This document shows positions 1 through 5,859 of a stretch of 6,246 nt of DNA, in pieces. Under the pieces are notes generated by a model. It saw only the letters and a program-made list of their open reading frames with translations. It was not told where the DNA came from and did not search any database. The DNA comes from Anaerolineae bacterium (lineage in GTDB: Bacteria > Chloroflexota > Anaerolineae > Anaerolineales > Villigracilaceae): the NCBI GenBank assembly GCA_003524705.1, contig DQGV01000399.1, positions 1 through 6,246 on the forward strand, read 5' to 3'. Numbering within the stretch: position 1 is the stretch's first letter; every line of letters begins with the position of its first letter. Made by a program: the position numbers and the translations under genes.

Positions 1-503
1 ATTTGCACCGCCCAAGTTCCCACTCCGCCCGAAGCGCCATAAATCAAAACTTTTTGATTGGATTGAATCTGACCTTTATCTTTGAGACCTTGCAATGCTG
101 TGACAGCCGCCATCGGAACAGCCGCCGCTTCTTCAAACGTAATTTGAGTTGGTTTTGCTACCAAAGCATTTTCTTTCACCGACACGTACTCCGCAAACCC
201 GCCCCAACCGTTTGCAGAAATATCCCCAAAGACTTCATCACCAACTTTAAATTCTTTTACATCTTTTCCAACCGCTTCTACTTGACCTGTAATATCTGCG
301 CCGAGAATTTTTTTCTTTGATGTGAAACCGTTTTCCAAACGAATCACAAACGGACTGCCTTTCAACATATACAAATCCGCGCGGTTGATAGATGAGGCTT
401 TGACTTTCACTAACACTTCGTCATCTTTTGGAGTCGGTTTTGCTACTTCTTCAAGTTTTAATTCATCTGGCGAGCCGTATTTGTGATAAACCATTGCTTT
501 CAT
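1..503 (-). CDS. Zinc-independent MDR-family NAD(P)-dependent quinone oxidoreductase / alcohol dehydrogenase, 5' part only
   Basis: The reverse strand encodes 167 codons with no stop before the window edge, about half of a typical 320-340 residue family member. It begins MKAMVYHKYGSPDELKLEEV. The N-terminal GroES-like domain carries the quinone-oxidoreductase signature SSINRADLYMLKG (residues 37-49), then LGADITGQVEAVG (67-79) and FKVGDEVFG (85-93). The Rossmann fold starts at KVLIYGASGGVGTWAVQ (151-167), whose glycine-rich turn binds NAD(P)H. Where zinc alcohol dehydrogenases have the catalytic Cys and the GHE motif, this protein has Asn40-Arg41 and GAD, so a zinc-free zeta-crystallin-like reductase is inferred. 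The ATG at 503 is supported by GAGGA seven bases upstream. The enzyme should be cytoplasmic and reduce quinones or activated alkenes; the substrate cannot be read from sequence. It is transcribed divergently from the gene at 631. Confidence 0.9.
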   Translation of the reverse strand, partial: MKAMVYHKYGSPDELKLEEVAKPTPKDDEVLVKVKASSINRADLYMLKGSPFVIRLENGFTSKKKILGADITGQVEAVGKDVKEFKVGDEVFGDISANGWGGFAEYVSVKENALVAKPTQITFEEAAAVPMAAVTALQGLKDKGQIQSNQKVLIYGASGGVGTWAVQ

Positions 504-510
504 AAACTAT

Positions 511-515
511 TCCTC
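511..515 (-). promoter_or_regulatory. Ribosome binding site of the oxidoreductase gene
   Basis: GAGGA on the reverse strand lies seven bases before the ATG at 503. It fixes the start codon over the in-frame ATG at codon 4. Confidence 0.7.
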
Positions 516-618
516 AGTGATTTTTTAGTTGAATATTTTACGAGATAACGGAGGAAAAGTTGCATAAGAACTAATGAAACTGTAATCTCGTTTCTCATTA
601 TCTCATTTCTTTTCTAGT

Positions 619-624
619 TATAAT
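619..624 (+). promoter_or_regulatory. Perfect -10 box (TATAAT), predicted leaderless start for the 631 gene
   Basis: TATAAT ends six bases before the ATG at 631, so transcription would be expected to start at or within a base or two of the A of the start codon. No Shine-Dalgarno sequence lies in the 20 bases before the ATG, which fits a leaderless mRNA. No good TTGACA-like -35 hexamer is present at 16-18 bp spacing and there is no TGn extension, so the promoter call rests on the -10 box and its position. Confidence 0.5.
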
Positions 625-630
625 ACCTGC

Positions 631-1005
631 ATGGATTTTTTCGTATCAAAAGACGGGCTGACCCGCGCTACCCCCGAAGAAACAAAAATTACGAATCTCA
701 CAGCCAAGCCTCGACCTGATGGTCGGCGGGTGTTGGTTAACATGCAAATTACTCCGTTTCAAAAAAGACCAAGTCTTGAAGTCAAGTTACAAAATGCAAA
801 TGGGGAAGAAGTTGCTTCTACAAATATTCTTGAAACATTGGGATTCAAACTTGAATTTACCATGCACATTCGAGGTGAGATTCAAAATCCGTACACGTTG
901 ATTGCAAAATTGTATTATCTTGAAGGTCCAAGTGCAGAGCCATATACAATTACTTTCGATGTGCATCCATCATCTGAACCTGATGTTGAAAATTTCCCTG
1001 AATAA
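631..1005 (+). CDS. Small uncharacterised protein, probably beta-rich
   Basis: A 124-residue protein that I cannot assign to a named family. It has no signal peptide, membrane segment, cysteine or Thr/Pro tether, so it is probably cytoplasmic. Alternating hydrophobic and polar stretches, such as RRVLVNMQITPF (33-44), SLEVKLQNANGEEVAST (48-64), KLEFTMHIRG (73-82) and YTITFDVH (105-112), suggest a single beta-sandwich. The last ten residues or so are acidic (EPDVENFPE). The ATG at 631 is the first in frame and follows a TATAAT box. There is no ribosome binding site, so leaderless translation is likely. The stop lies 10 bp before the propeller lipoprotein at 1016, which suggests co-transcription and possibly a shared role. 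A real gene is supported by the complete frame, promoter placement and tight coupling; its function is unknown. Confidence 0.75.
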   Translation: MDFFVSKDGLTRATPEETKITNLTAKPRPDGRRVLVNMQITPFQKRPSLEVKLQNANGEEVASTNILETLGFKLEFTMHIRGEIQNPYTLIAKLYYLEGPSAEPYTITFDVHPSSEPDVENFPE

Positions 1006-1015
1006 TTGATATTTT

Positions 1016-2857
1016 ATGTTTTTCTTTGTTAATTCCCAGCGTTTGAAAATTTTATATCTTTTCTTAATCGCCAGCCTTTTACTTTCGGCTTGTAACCAGT
1101 CGAGTCAAAATGCCACGCCGACAGAATTCGTCCCTGAGATAAATGTTGAGGAAACAGAAGCAGTTATCCCCGAAAGTAATGGAAGCGATTTTGTATTTTT
1201 ATCCATTGAAGAAAATGGATATGCTCATCTGTTTTTATATCATCCACAAAATTATCCATTGACTCGTATTACAACAGGTGAGTGGAATGATATATCGCCA
1301 GCATTGAGTCCTGATAAAACTCAACTTGCATTTGCATCAGATCGAAGTGGCTTTTGGGATTTGTATGTGATGGATTTGCAAAATGGCGAAGTCACTCAAG
1401 TTACAAATTCAAATGAATATGATTCTGCGCCGTCGTGGTCGCCAGATGGTTCGTTTTTGGCGTATGAAACATACATCAATGACAATTTAGAAATTGCTGT
1501 GGTGAATGTGACCGATGGTGAAGTGATTCAATTGACGTATGATTCCGCTTCAGACCATACGCCAACTTGGGCGCCGGATGGTCGGCATATTGCTTTCATT
1601 TCAACACGCGGTGGTGACAGTGATGTGTGGCTAGCAGATTTAGATATTGCTGGCGATGAACGTTATCAAAATTTAAGTAATACGCCGTTTGCTTCTGAGA
1701 ATTATCCCGTTTGGAATTTTGATGGCTCGCAATTGTTATGGAGTTCAATTTCTCAAACTGTTGGTTTTAGCGGATTGTATGTTTGGGATGCAAATGAACC
1801 AAATCGTGCCGCGCAATGGATTGGTGATGGTTATATCGGCACATGGAATGAAAATGCGAGTCAAGTGGTTGCAGTGGTGAGTGCGCCGAATCAATACTTC
1901 CTCACTTCGTATGATTTGGAAGGAAAAGTTTTACAATCATCACTTCCTTTAAGCGGGCGAGTGCGTGGAATTGCTTGGGGAAATGCGGAATTATCAAACC
2001 CATTACCTGATTCATTTTTGCAGGCGGAAAATGTAGACCCAACGCCGTTATGGTCGCCGATTGTTACGCCCGGCGCAGAAGTTCCAAACCAGAGATGGTA
2101 TGTGGTGAATATTGAAGATGTGCAGGCACCATTTCCACAATTGCATGATTTGGTAGATGAATCATTTAATGCGTTACGAACACGAGTCATTATTGAAACA
2201 GGTTGGGATGCGTTAGCAAGTTTAGAAAATGCCTTTGTTCCACTTACGACAAGCCTTGAACCTGGTTTTGATAATGATTGGTTGTATACAGGTAGAGCCT
2301 TTGCAATTAATTCGTTGATGGCAAATGCGGGTTGGATGGTGACTTTGCGTGAGGATATTGGCTCGCAAACGTATTGGAGAATTTACATTCGTGCCAGCGT
2401 GCAAGATGGTTCATTGGGCGAACCGATTCATAACGCGCCATGGAATTTGAATGCGAGATATGATTTAGACCCTGTCACATACGAACAAGGTGGTGAATAT
2501 TCACTTGTGCCATCAGGTTACTGGATTGATATAACGTCATTGGTATCTGCGTATGGATGGGAGAGATTGCCATCATTACCAAATTGGAGAACATATTACA
2601 AAGGCGCAAGATTTTCTACATTTGCTTTGACAAGTGGATTAACTTGGTACGATGCCATGAAAGAGTTATATCCACCCGAAGCATTAGCCACACCGACAAG
2701 AGTTTTCGCGCCAACATTAACTCCGACGCCGACGGCAACATTTACATCAACACCAAGACCAACACGCACGCCTCGTATCACATTTACGCCTTCATCTACA
2801 CCTACGATTACGCCTTTGCCTTCAATCACGCCTACGCCACCGACGGTGATTCCGTAA
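1016..2857 (+). CDS. Secreted lipoprotein: TolB-like PD40 propeller, Trp-rich domain of unknown function, Thr/Pro tail
   Basis: A 613-residue protein. Residues 1-26 are a lipoprotein signal peptide ending in the lipobox LSAC, with Cys26 as the predicted lipidated residue, so the protein should be anchored on the outer face of the cytoplasmic membrane. Residues about 55-325 form a beta-propeller of PD40/TolB type. Four blades show the xPxWSPDGxxLAF pattern at about 94-112, 137-151, 181-200 and 229-244; later blades are degenerate. Residues about 357-556 are a second domain that I do not recognise, rich in tryptophan (W361, W397, W422, W440, W454, W476, W503, W515, W524, W544). Residues 559-613 are a Thr/Pro-rich tail. 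Such propellers usually bind proteins or glycans; no catalytic motif is evident. The ATG is 10 bp after the previous stop and lacks a Shine-Dalgarno sequence, so translation may be coupled to the 631 gene. The M23 peptidase lipoprotein follows. Confidence 0.88.
   Translation: MFFFVNSQRLKILYLFLIASLLLSACNQSSQNATPTEFVPEINVEETEAVIPESNGSDFVFLSIEENGYAHLFLYHPQNYPLTRITTGEWNDISPALSPDKTQLAFASDRSGFWDLYVMDLQNGEVTQVTNSNEYDSAPSWSPDGSFLAYETYINDNLEIAVVNVTDGEVIQLTYDSASDHTPTWAPDGRHIAFISTRGGDSDVWLADLDIAGDERYQNLSNTPFASENYPVWNFDGSQLLWSSISQTVGFSGLYVWDANEPNRAAQWIGDGYIGTWNENASQVVAVVSAPNQYFLTSYDLEGKVLQSSLPLSGRVRGIAWGNAELSNPLPDSFLQAENVDPTPLWSPIVTPGAEVPNQRWYVVNIEDVQAPFPQLHDLVDESFNALRTRVIIETGWDALASLENAFVPLTTSLEPGFDNDWLYTGRAFAINSLMANAGWMVTLREDIGSQTYWRIYIRASVQDGSLGEPIHNAPWNLNARYDLDPVTYEQGGEYSLVPSGYWIDITSLVSAYGWERLPSLPNWRTYYKGARFSTFALTSGLTWYDAMKELYPPEALATPTRVFAPTLTPTPTATFTSTPRPTRTPRITFTPSSTPTITPLPSITPTPPTVIP
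2690..2854 (+). repeat. Thr/Pro low-complexity coding repeat at the 3' end of the propeller lipoprotein gene
   Basis: Residues 559-613 are built almost entirely from TPT, TPR and TPS units, encoded by imperfect six- to nine-base repeats of ACN-CCN codons. The tail should be an extended, possibly glycosylated linker. No membrane anchor or sorting motif follows it, so it is a free C-terminus. Shorter versions of the same composition occur after the lipidated Cys and at the C-terminus of the other two lipoproteins in this window. Confidence 0.75.
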
Positions 2858-2866
2858 TGCTAATGG

Positions 2867-2920
2867 GTGCGTCGCGCTTTTTGATGTTAGCAATATTCTA
2901 AGTTTAGAAACGCGACGCAC
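2867..2920. repeat. Perfect 10-bp inverted repeat with a 34-base AT-rich centre
   Basis: GTGCGTCGCG at 2867-2876 is matched exactly by its reverse complement CGCGACGCAC at 2911-2920. Both arms are much more GC-rich than the surroundings. Directly after the left arm is CTTTTT, but on the plus strand a T-run after the left arm is not a standard terminator because the stem closes only after the right arm. It could be a stem-loop protecting the 3' end of the upstream transcript, an interspersed palindromic element, or an operator. It lies between the propeller and M23 lipoprotein genes. Confidence 0.7.
2896..2909. repeat. AT-rich palindrome inside the larger inverted repeat
   Basis: TTCTAA at 2896-2901 and TTAGAA at 2904-2909 are perfect reverse complements separated by GT. 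It sits against the right arm of the GC-rich repeat. It could extend the structure as an inner hairpin or bind a dimeric regulator upstream of the M23 gene. Confidence 0.45.
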
Positions 2921-2936
2921 TCTTTCAATTTACTAT

Positions 2937-4010
2937 ATGAAAAAAAATTCCTCGATACTTTTATTTATCTTTATATTATCTGCTTGCTCAAATGCAGTGA
3001 CAGACTCAACTCCAACGGCAGTGATTGCTGAGGTTGAGAATCAAGTTGAAGCCACGAATGAGGCGGTGGTTTCTCCATCACCTGAACCATTTCAATTTAG
3101 TCTTCCAACGCCGGGGGCAGAACCTATCACAGGTTGGCGCCCGCCTTTGTATCCTGTGCCATGGGCAATTGCTCCGTATGACCATTTCTTTTTTACACGT
3201 CCCATTGCGGCTGACCAAATCAATTGGCCCATTGCAGATTATCGTTATGGTGGTGTGTTTTTTGGAAGAAATATTGTGCATACTGGCGTAGATATTCCAT
3301 CACCCGAAGGCACACCCATTATGGCGGCTGGACCCGGCACAATTGTTTGGGCTGATTGGGGTTTGTTTGCTGAAACGCCCGGCAATCAAAGTGACCCGTA
3401 TGGTTTAGCAGTTGCCATTCGACATGATTTTGGTTACAACGACCAGCAACTTTATACAATTTATGCACACATGAGCATGATGAGTGTAATCGTTGGGCAA
3501 CATGTAGAGACTGGAGATATCATCGGCTTTGTGGGTACAACTGGCGCAACGACAGGTCCGCATGTGCATTTTGAAGTTCGTATGCCGAATAATTCATTTT
3601 TCTACACATACAATCCAGAGTTGTGGATTGCTCCGCCACAAGGTTGGGGAGTATTAGCCGGGCGCATCATGGACTCTAAGGGCGAACTGCTTCAACAGGT
3701 GGAAGTGACTGTTTCGCCTGAACAGGGTGGACGGACATTCACAATCCGTACTTATGGCAAAGGTGGGGCAGTTAACCCAGACCCATATTATCAAGAAAAC
3801 ATGGTACTTGGTGATTTACCCGCCGGGATATATAAAATTACTTTTCGATATGAAGAGAAACGCGTGCAAACTTGGGTAGAGATTTTCCCCGGACAAGTAA
3901 GTTACTTTACGTTCAAGGGTGAGCATGGCTTTGATTCCACACGCCCGCCCGCCGCAACTTTGGATTTTGTGCCTTTAGATTTGCCTGCTACGCCAACGCC
4001 TCAACCATGA
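2937..4010 (+). CDS. M23-family zinc metallopeptidase lipoprotein with C-terminal Ig-like/carboxypeptidase-regulatory-like domain
   Basis: A 357-residue protein. The signal peptide MKKNSSILLFIFILSAC ends in a lipobox with lipidated Cys17, followed by a Thr/Pro/Glu-rich linker to about residue 62. Residues about 100-230 are a complete M23 (LytM/lysostaphin-like) domain. HTGVDI gives His115 and Asp119, YAHMS gives His178, and GPHVHFEVR gives His209 and His211. These are the zinc ligands and catalytic histidines of the family, so the enzyme is predicted active. M23 enzymes cut peptide crosslinks in peptidoglycan. Residues about 236-328 form a beta-sandwich resembling carboxypeptidase-regulatory-like domains (VLAGRIMDSKGELLQQVEVTVS, then LGDLPAGIYKITF). 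The end is TPTPQP. The ATG at 2937 is chosen because it directly precedes a short, well-formed signal peptide; there is no Shine-Dalgarno sequence. The target is probably the cell's own wall, but it is not established here. Confidence 0.93.
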   Translation: MKKNSSILLFIFILSACSNAVTDSTPTAVIAEVENQVEATNEAVVSPSPEPFQFSLPTPGAEPITGWRPPLYPVPWAIAPYDHFFFTRPIAADQINWPIADYRYGGVFFGRNIVHTGVDIPSPEGTPIMAAGPGTIVWADWGLFAETPGNQSDPYGLAVAIRHDFGYNDQQLYTIYAHMSMMSVIVGQHVETGDIIGFVGTTGATTGPHVHFEVRMPNNSFFYTYNPELWIAPPQGWGVLAGRIMDSKGELLQQVEVTVSPEQGGRTFTIRTYGKGGAVNPDPYYQENMVLGDLPAGIYKITFRYEEKRVQTWVEIFPGQVSYFTFKGEHGFDSTRPPAATLDFVPLDLPATPTPQP

Positions 4011-4032
4011 CCTGAAACCTCATTTTTCCCTC

Positions 4033-4060
4033 TTGACGAGCAGAACATCTGTGCTATACT
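4033..4060 (+). promoter_or_regulatory. recA promoter (TTGACG - 16 bp - TATACT)
   Basis: The -35 hexamer TTGACG is at 4033-4038 and the -10 hexamer TATACT at 4055-4060, each one base from consensus, with a 16-bp spacer. Transcription would start near A4067, leaving a leader of about 78 nt before the recA ATG. It is the best housekeeping-sigma promoter in the window, as expected for a well expressed gene. Confidence 0.8.
4042..4055. promoter_or_regulatory. Candidate LexA (SOS) operator in the recA promoter
   Basis: AGAACA-TC-TGTGCT is an inverted repeat with one mismatch from perfect symmetry (TGTTCT would be exact). It contains GAAC-N4-GTGC, one base from the Gram-positive-type LexA core GAAC-N4-GTTC. 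It fills most of the -35/-10 spacer and touches the first base of the -10 box, where a bound dimer would block RNA polymerase. That LexA binds here is inferred: no lexA gene lies in the window. Confidence 0.65.
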
Positions 4061-4078
4061 CGCTTTACACTTAATTTC

Positions 4079-4115
4079 CTTAACCCTTTGCGAACTTTTA
4101 TCCTTCGTGGTTAAG
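4079..4115 (+). promoter_or_regulatory. Possible stem-loop in the recA 5' leader
   Basis: CTTAACC at 4079-4085 pairs perfectly with GGTTAAG at 4109-4115. Inside it, CGAA at 4091-4094 can pair with TTCG at 4104-4107 around a nine-base loop. The structure lies wholly in the predicted leader and ends 18 bases before the ribosome binding site, so it would leave that site exposed. It may stabilise the mRNA or be incidental; there is no following T-run, so it is not a terminator. Confidence 0.4.
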
Positions 4116-4133
4116 TGACCCTATACATAAAAT

Positions 4134-4138
4134 GGAGA
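4134..4138 (+). promoter_or_regulatory. recA ribosome binding site, which decides the start
   Basis: GGAGA lies six bases before the ATG at 4145. The longer reading frame from GTG at 4115 adds ten residues (TLYIKWRIK) unlike any RecA N-terminus and would begin inside the leader stem, so ATG 4145 is preferred. Confidence 0.85.
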
Positions 4139-4144
4139 ATAAAA

Positions 4145-5260
4145 ATGGCTAGAAAACGTGCTTCCGCTGAACAACCTGCTCAAAATACAAATATAGATTC
4201 CGCCAAACAAGCCATGCTTGATAAGGCTGTGGGCGACATCCTCAAAAGTTATGGTGAAGGTGCCATCATGCCGCTTGGTAAAGCGCATGGCATGGTGACA
4301 GAAGTCTTCCCAACAGGCTCACTTTCATTAGATATTGCATTAGGCGTGGGCGGTATCCCGCGTGGACGCATCACCGAAATTTATGGTCCAGAATCTTCTG
4401 GTAAAACAACGTTATGTCAACATGTGGTTGCTGAAGCCCAAAAAATGGGTGGCACTGCCGCATTTATTGATATGGAACATGCCCTTGACCCAGTCTATGC
4501 CGCACGTCTTGGCGTTGACATTGATAATTTGTTAGTCTCCCAACCTGATACAGGTGAACAAGCGCTTGAAATCGTAGAAACACTTGTGCGTTCGGGTGCA
4601 GTAGATGTCGTCGTAATTGACTCTGTTGCCGCACTTGTACCACGTTCCGAAATCGAAGGTGATATGGGCGATGCCACTATGGGTGTGCAAGCTCGTTTAA
4701 TGTCTCAAGCACTTCGTAAATTAAGCGGCGCGATTAGCCAAACCAAAACTGCTGTTATTTTCACAAATCAACTTCGTCAAAAAATTGGCGTCATGTTTGG
4801 AAATCCCGAAACAACCACAGGTGGTCAGGCATTAAAATTCTATGCCTCACTTCGTTTGGATGTTCGTCGTATCCAATCAATCAAAGTCGGTGAAGAAGTT
4901 ATCGGTAATCGTACTCGTGTCAAAATTGTTAAAAACAAAGTTGCGCCTCCGTTCCGCACTGCTGAATTTGACATCATGTTCAACGAAGGCATTTCCAAGA
5001 GTGGTGATGTTTTGGATTTAGCAACCAAGTTTGAAGTCATCACGAAGCGTGGCGCATTTTTCTCCTATGGCGATATTCGTATCGGTCAAGGACGTGAAAA
5101 TGCAAAAGATTATCTACGTTCCAATCCTGATTTGATGAATGAAATTGAAAGCGTCATTCGTCAAAAAGCGTTGAGCGGTGAAATTGCACTTCCGCTTGAT
5201 ATGGGTGAAAGTGCTGATGGTGGCGGCGGTGACGCAGGTGGCGGCGAAGAAGAAGCATAA
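4145..5260 (+). CDS. recA: RecA recombinase
   Basis: A 371-residue cytoplasmic ATP-dependent recombinase. It forms filaments on single-stranded DNA, drives strand exchange in homologous recombination and stimulates LexA self-cleavage in the SOS response. The Walker A motif GPESSGKTT is at 81-89 and the region [14 protein letters not shown] at 106-119. Walker [11 protein letters not shown] is at 156-165. The L2/signature region [22 protein letters not shown] spans 206-227, followed by [12 protein letters not shown]. All are intact. The C-terminal domain runs to about residue 352 and ends in a Gly/Asp/Glu-rich tail (359-371), the acidic tail that tunes filament formation in other RecAs. Length is slightly above the 353 of E. 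coli, mainly through the N-terminal extension and the tail. It has its own promoter with an operator candidate and its own terminator, so it is probably monocistronic. No recX follows. Confidence 0.98.
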   Translation: MARKRASAEQPAQNTNIDSAKQAMLDKAVGDILKSYGEGAIMPLGKAHGMVTEVFPTGSLSLDIALGVGGIPRGRITEIYGPESSGKTTLCQHVVAEAQKMGGTAAFIDMEHALDPVYAARLGVDIDNLLVSQPDTGEQALEIVETLVRSGAVDVVVIDSVAALVPRSEIEGDMGDATMGVQARLMSQALRKLSGAISQTKTAVIFTNQLRQKIGVMFGNPETTTGGQALKFYASLRLDVRRIQSIKVGEEVIGNRTRVKIVKNKVAPPFRTAEFDIMFNEGISKSGDVLDLATKFEVITKRGAFFSYGDIRIGQGRENAKDYLRSNPDLMNEIESVIRQKALSGEIALPLDMGESADGGGGDAGGGEEEA

Positions 5261-5270
5261 AGTAAAATTA

Positions 5271-5297
5271 ATGGACACGATGTCGTGTCCATTTTTT
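5271..5297 (+). terminator. Intrinsic terminator of recA
   Basis: ATGGACACGA at 5271-5280 and TCGTGTCCAT at 5283-5292 form a perfect 10-bp stem around TG (in practice a four-base loop), followed by six Ts at 5292-5297. It begins ten bases after the recA stop. AT-rich sequence on the left side gives only a weak T-tract on the opposite strand, so it is mainly a forward terminator. Confidence 0.92.
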
Positions 5298-5300
5298 ATT

Positions 5301-5849
5301 ATGAGATACAAACGCTTCATTCTTACCTTCAACCTGATTCTGTCATTCATCATTCTCTCCGCCTGTGCTGAGCAGACTACACCTACGCCTTTTCGCCCGC
5401 CAACTTCGATTCCACCTACTCAAATTATTTTTACATCAACACCTATTCCAACTATTGTTTCTATTACCGAAACACCAACGCAACAAATAATTTTTACACC
5501 AACTGAAAATATTTGTACAAATGTGTTATCTTTTCTTGATGATGTAACCGTAGAAGATGGAACATCTTTTTTACCAAATGCACAAATTGATAAGCAATGG
5601 CTCATCCAAAACGATGGAACTTGTGATTGGGACTCAACCTATAAACTTCAATGGGTAGGAGGTGACCCAATGTCTGCAAATACAACACAGGCTTTGTATC
5701 CTGCACGGGCAGGAACACAAGCAACAATTAGAATCATATTCACAGCCCCAACAGAAATTGGAGAATACGAATCCGCTTGGCAAGCCGTTGACCCTGATGG
5801 TAATTTTTTCGGCGATTTGATTTTTATACAAATTGTAGTGACTCAATAG
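5301..5849 (+). CDS. Secreted lipoprotein with NBR1-type FW (four-tryptophan) Ig-like domain
   Basis: A 182-residue protein. Residues 1-22 are a lipoprotein signal peptide (MRYKRFILTF onward) ending in LSAC, with Cys22 as the lipidated residue. Residues 23-69 are a Thr/Pro-rich tether. Residues about 70-181 match the NBR1 central-domain pattern: KQWLIQNDGTCDW, YKLQWVGGD, then YESAWQAVDPDGNFFGD. The domain has exactly four tryptophans (W100, W110, W118, W160). Cys72 and Cys108 could form a disulfide outside the cell. In eukaryotic NBR1 this fold is a protein-binding module in selective autophagy; bacterial versions occur on secreted proteins and their ligands are unknown. The start is ATG 5301 rather than the in-frame ATG 5178, because only 5301 puts the signal peptide at the N-terminus and avoids overlapping recA and its terminator. 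No Shine-Dalgarno sequence is visible, and the ATG is only three bases from the terminator T-run. Confidence 0.88.
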   Translation: MRYKRFILTFNLILSFIILSACAEQTTPTPFRPPTSIPPTQIIFTSTPIPTIVSITETPTQQIIFTPTENICTNVLSFLDDVTVEDGTSFLPNAQIDKQWLIQNDGTCDWDSTYKLQWVGGDPMSANTTQALYPARAGTQATIRIIFTAPTEIGEYESAWQAVDPDGNFFGDLIFIQIVVTQ

Positions 5850-5859
5850 GAATTTTGAT

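Noticed and set aside
550..583. GGAGG followed by TTG and ATG mini-frames before the 631 gene
   Set aside because: The frames are only three or four codons long; the purine run is most likely chance.
542..604. GAGATAA / TTATCTC inverted repeat in the divergent intergenic region
   Set aside because: Only 7 bp, 49 bases apart, in AT- and TCTC-rich sequence; too easily found by chance to call an operator.
2596..2829. Minus-strand Val/Gly-rich frame opposite the Thr/Pro tail
   Set aside because: A VGVGV-type sequence is the expected antisense reading of ACN-CCN repeats, not a gene.
2824..2851. AATCAC/GTGATT pairing and the CACCG-A-CGGTG palindrome at the end of the propeller gene
   Set aside because: They lie inside coding Thr/Pro codons and lack a T-run; not a convincing terminator.
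2557..2901. Plus-strand 114-codon frame over the end of the propeller gene
   Set aside because: It is a shifted-frame shadow of the Thr/Pro repeat; the composition is explained by the repeat and there is no homology signal.
4011..4032. Terminator after the M23 gene
   Set aside because: There is a short T-run at about 4023-4027 but no stable hairpin before it.
4115..4144. GTG-initiated 30-base extension of recA
   Set aside because: It lies in the leader stem, has no ribosome binding site and adds residues foreign to RecA; ATG 4145 has GGAGA six bases upstream.
5178..5300. N-terminal extension of the FW lipoprotein overlapping the end of recA
   Set aside because: It would bury the signal peptide 41 residues inside the protein and read through the terminator.
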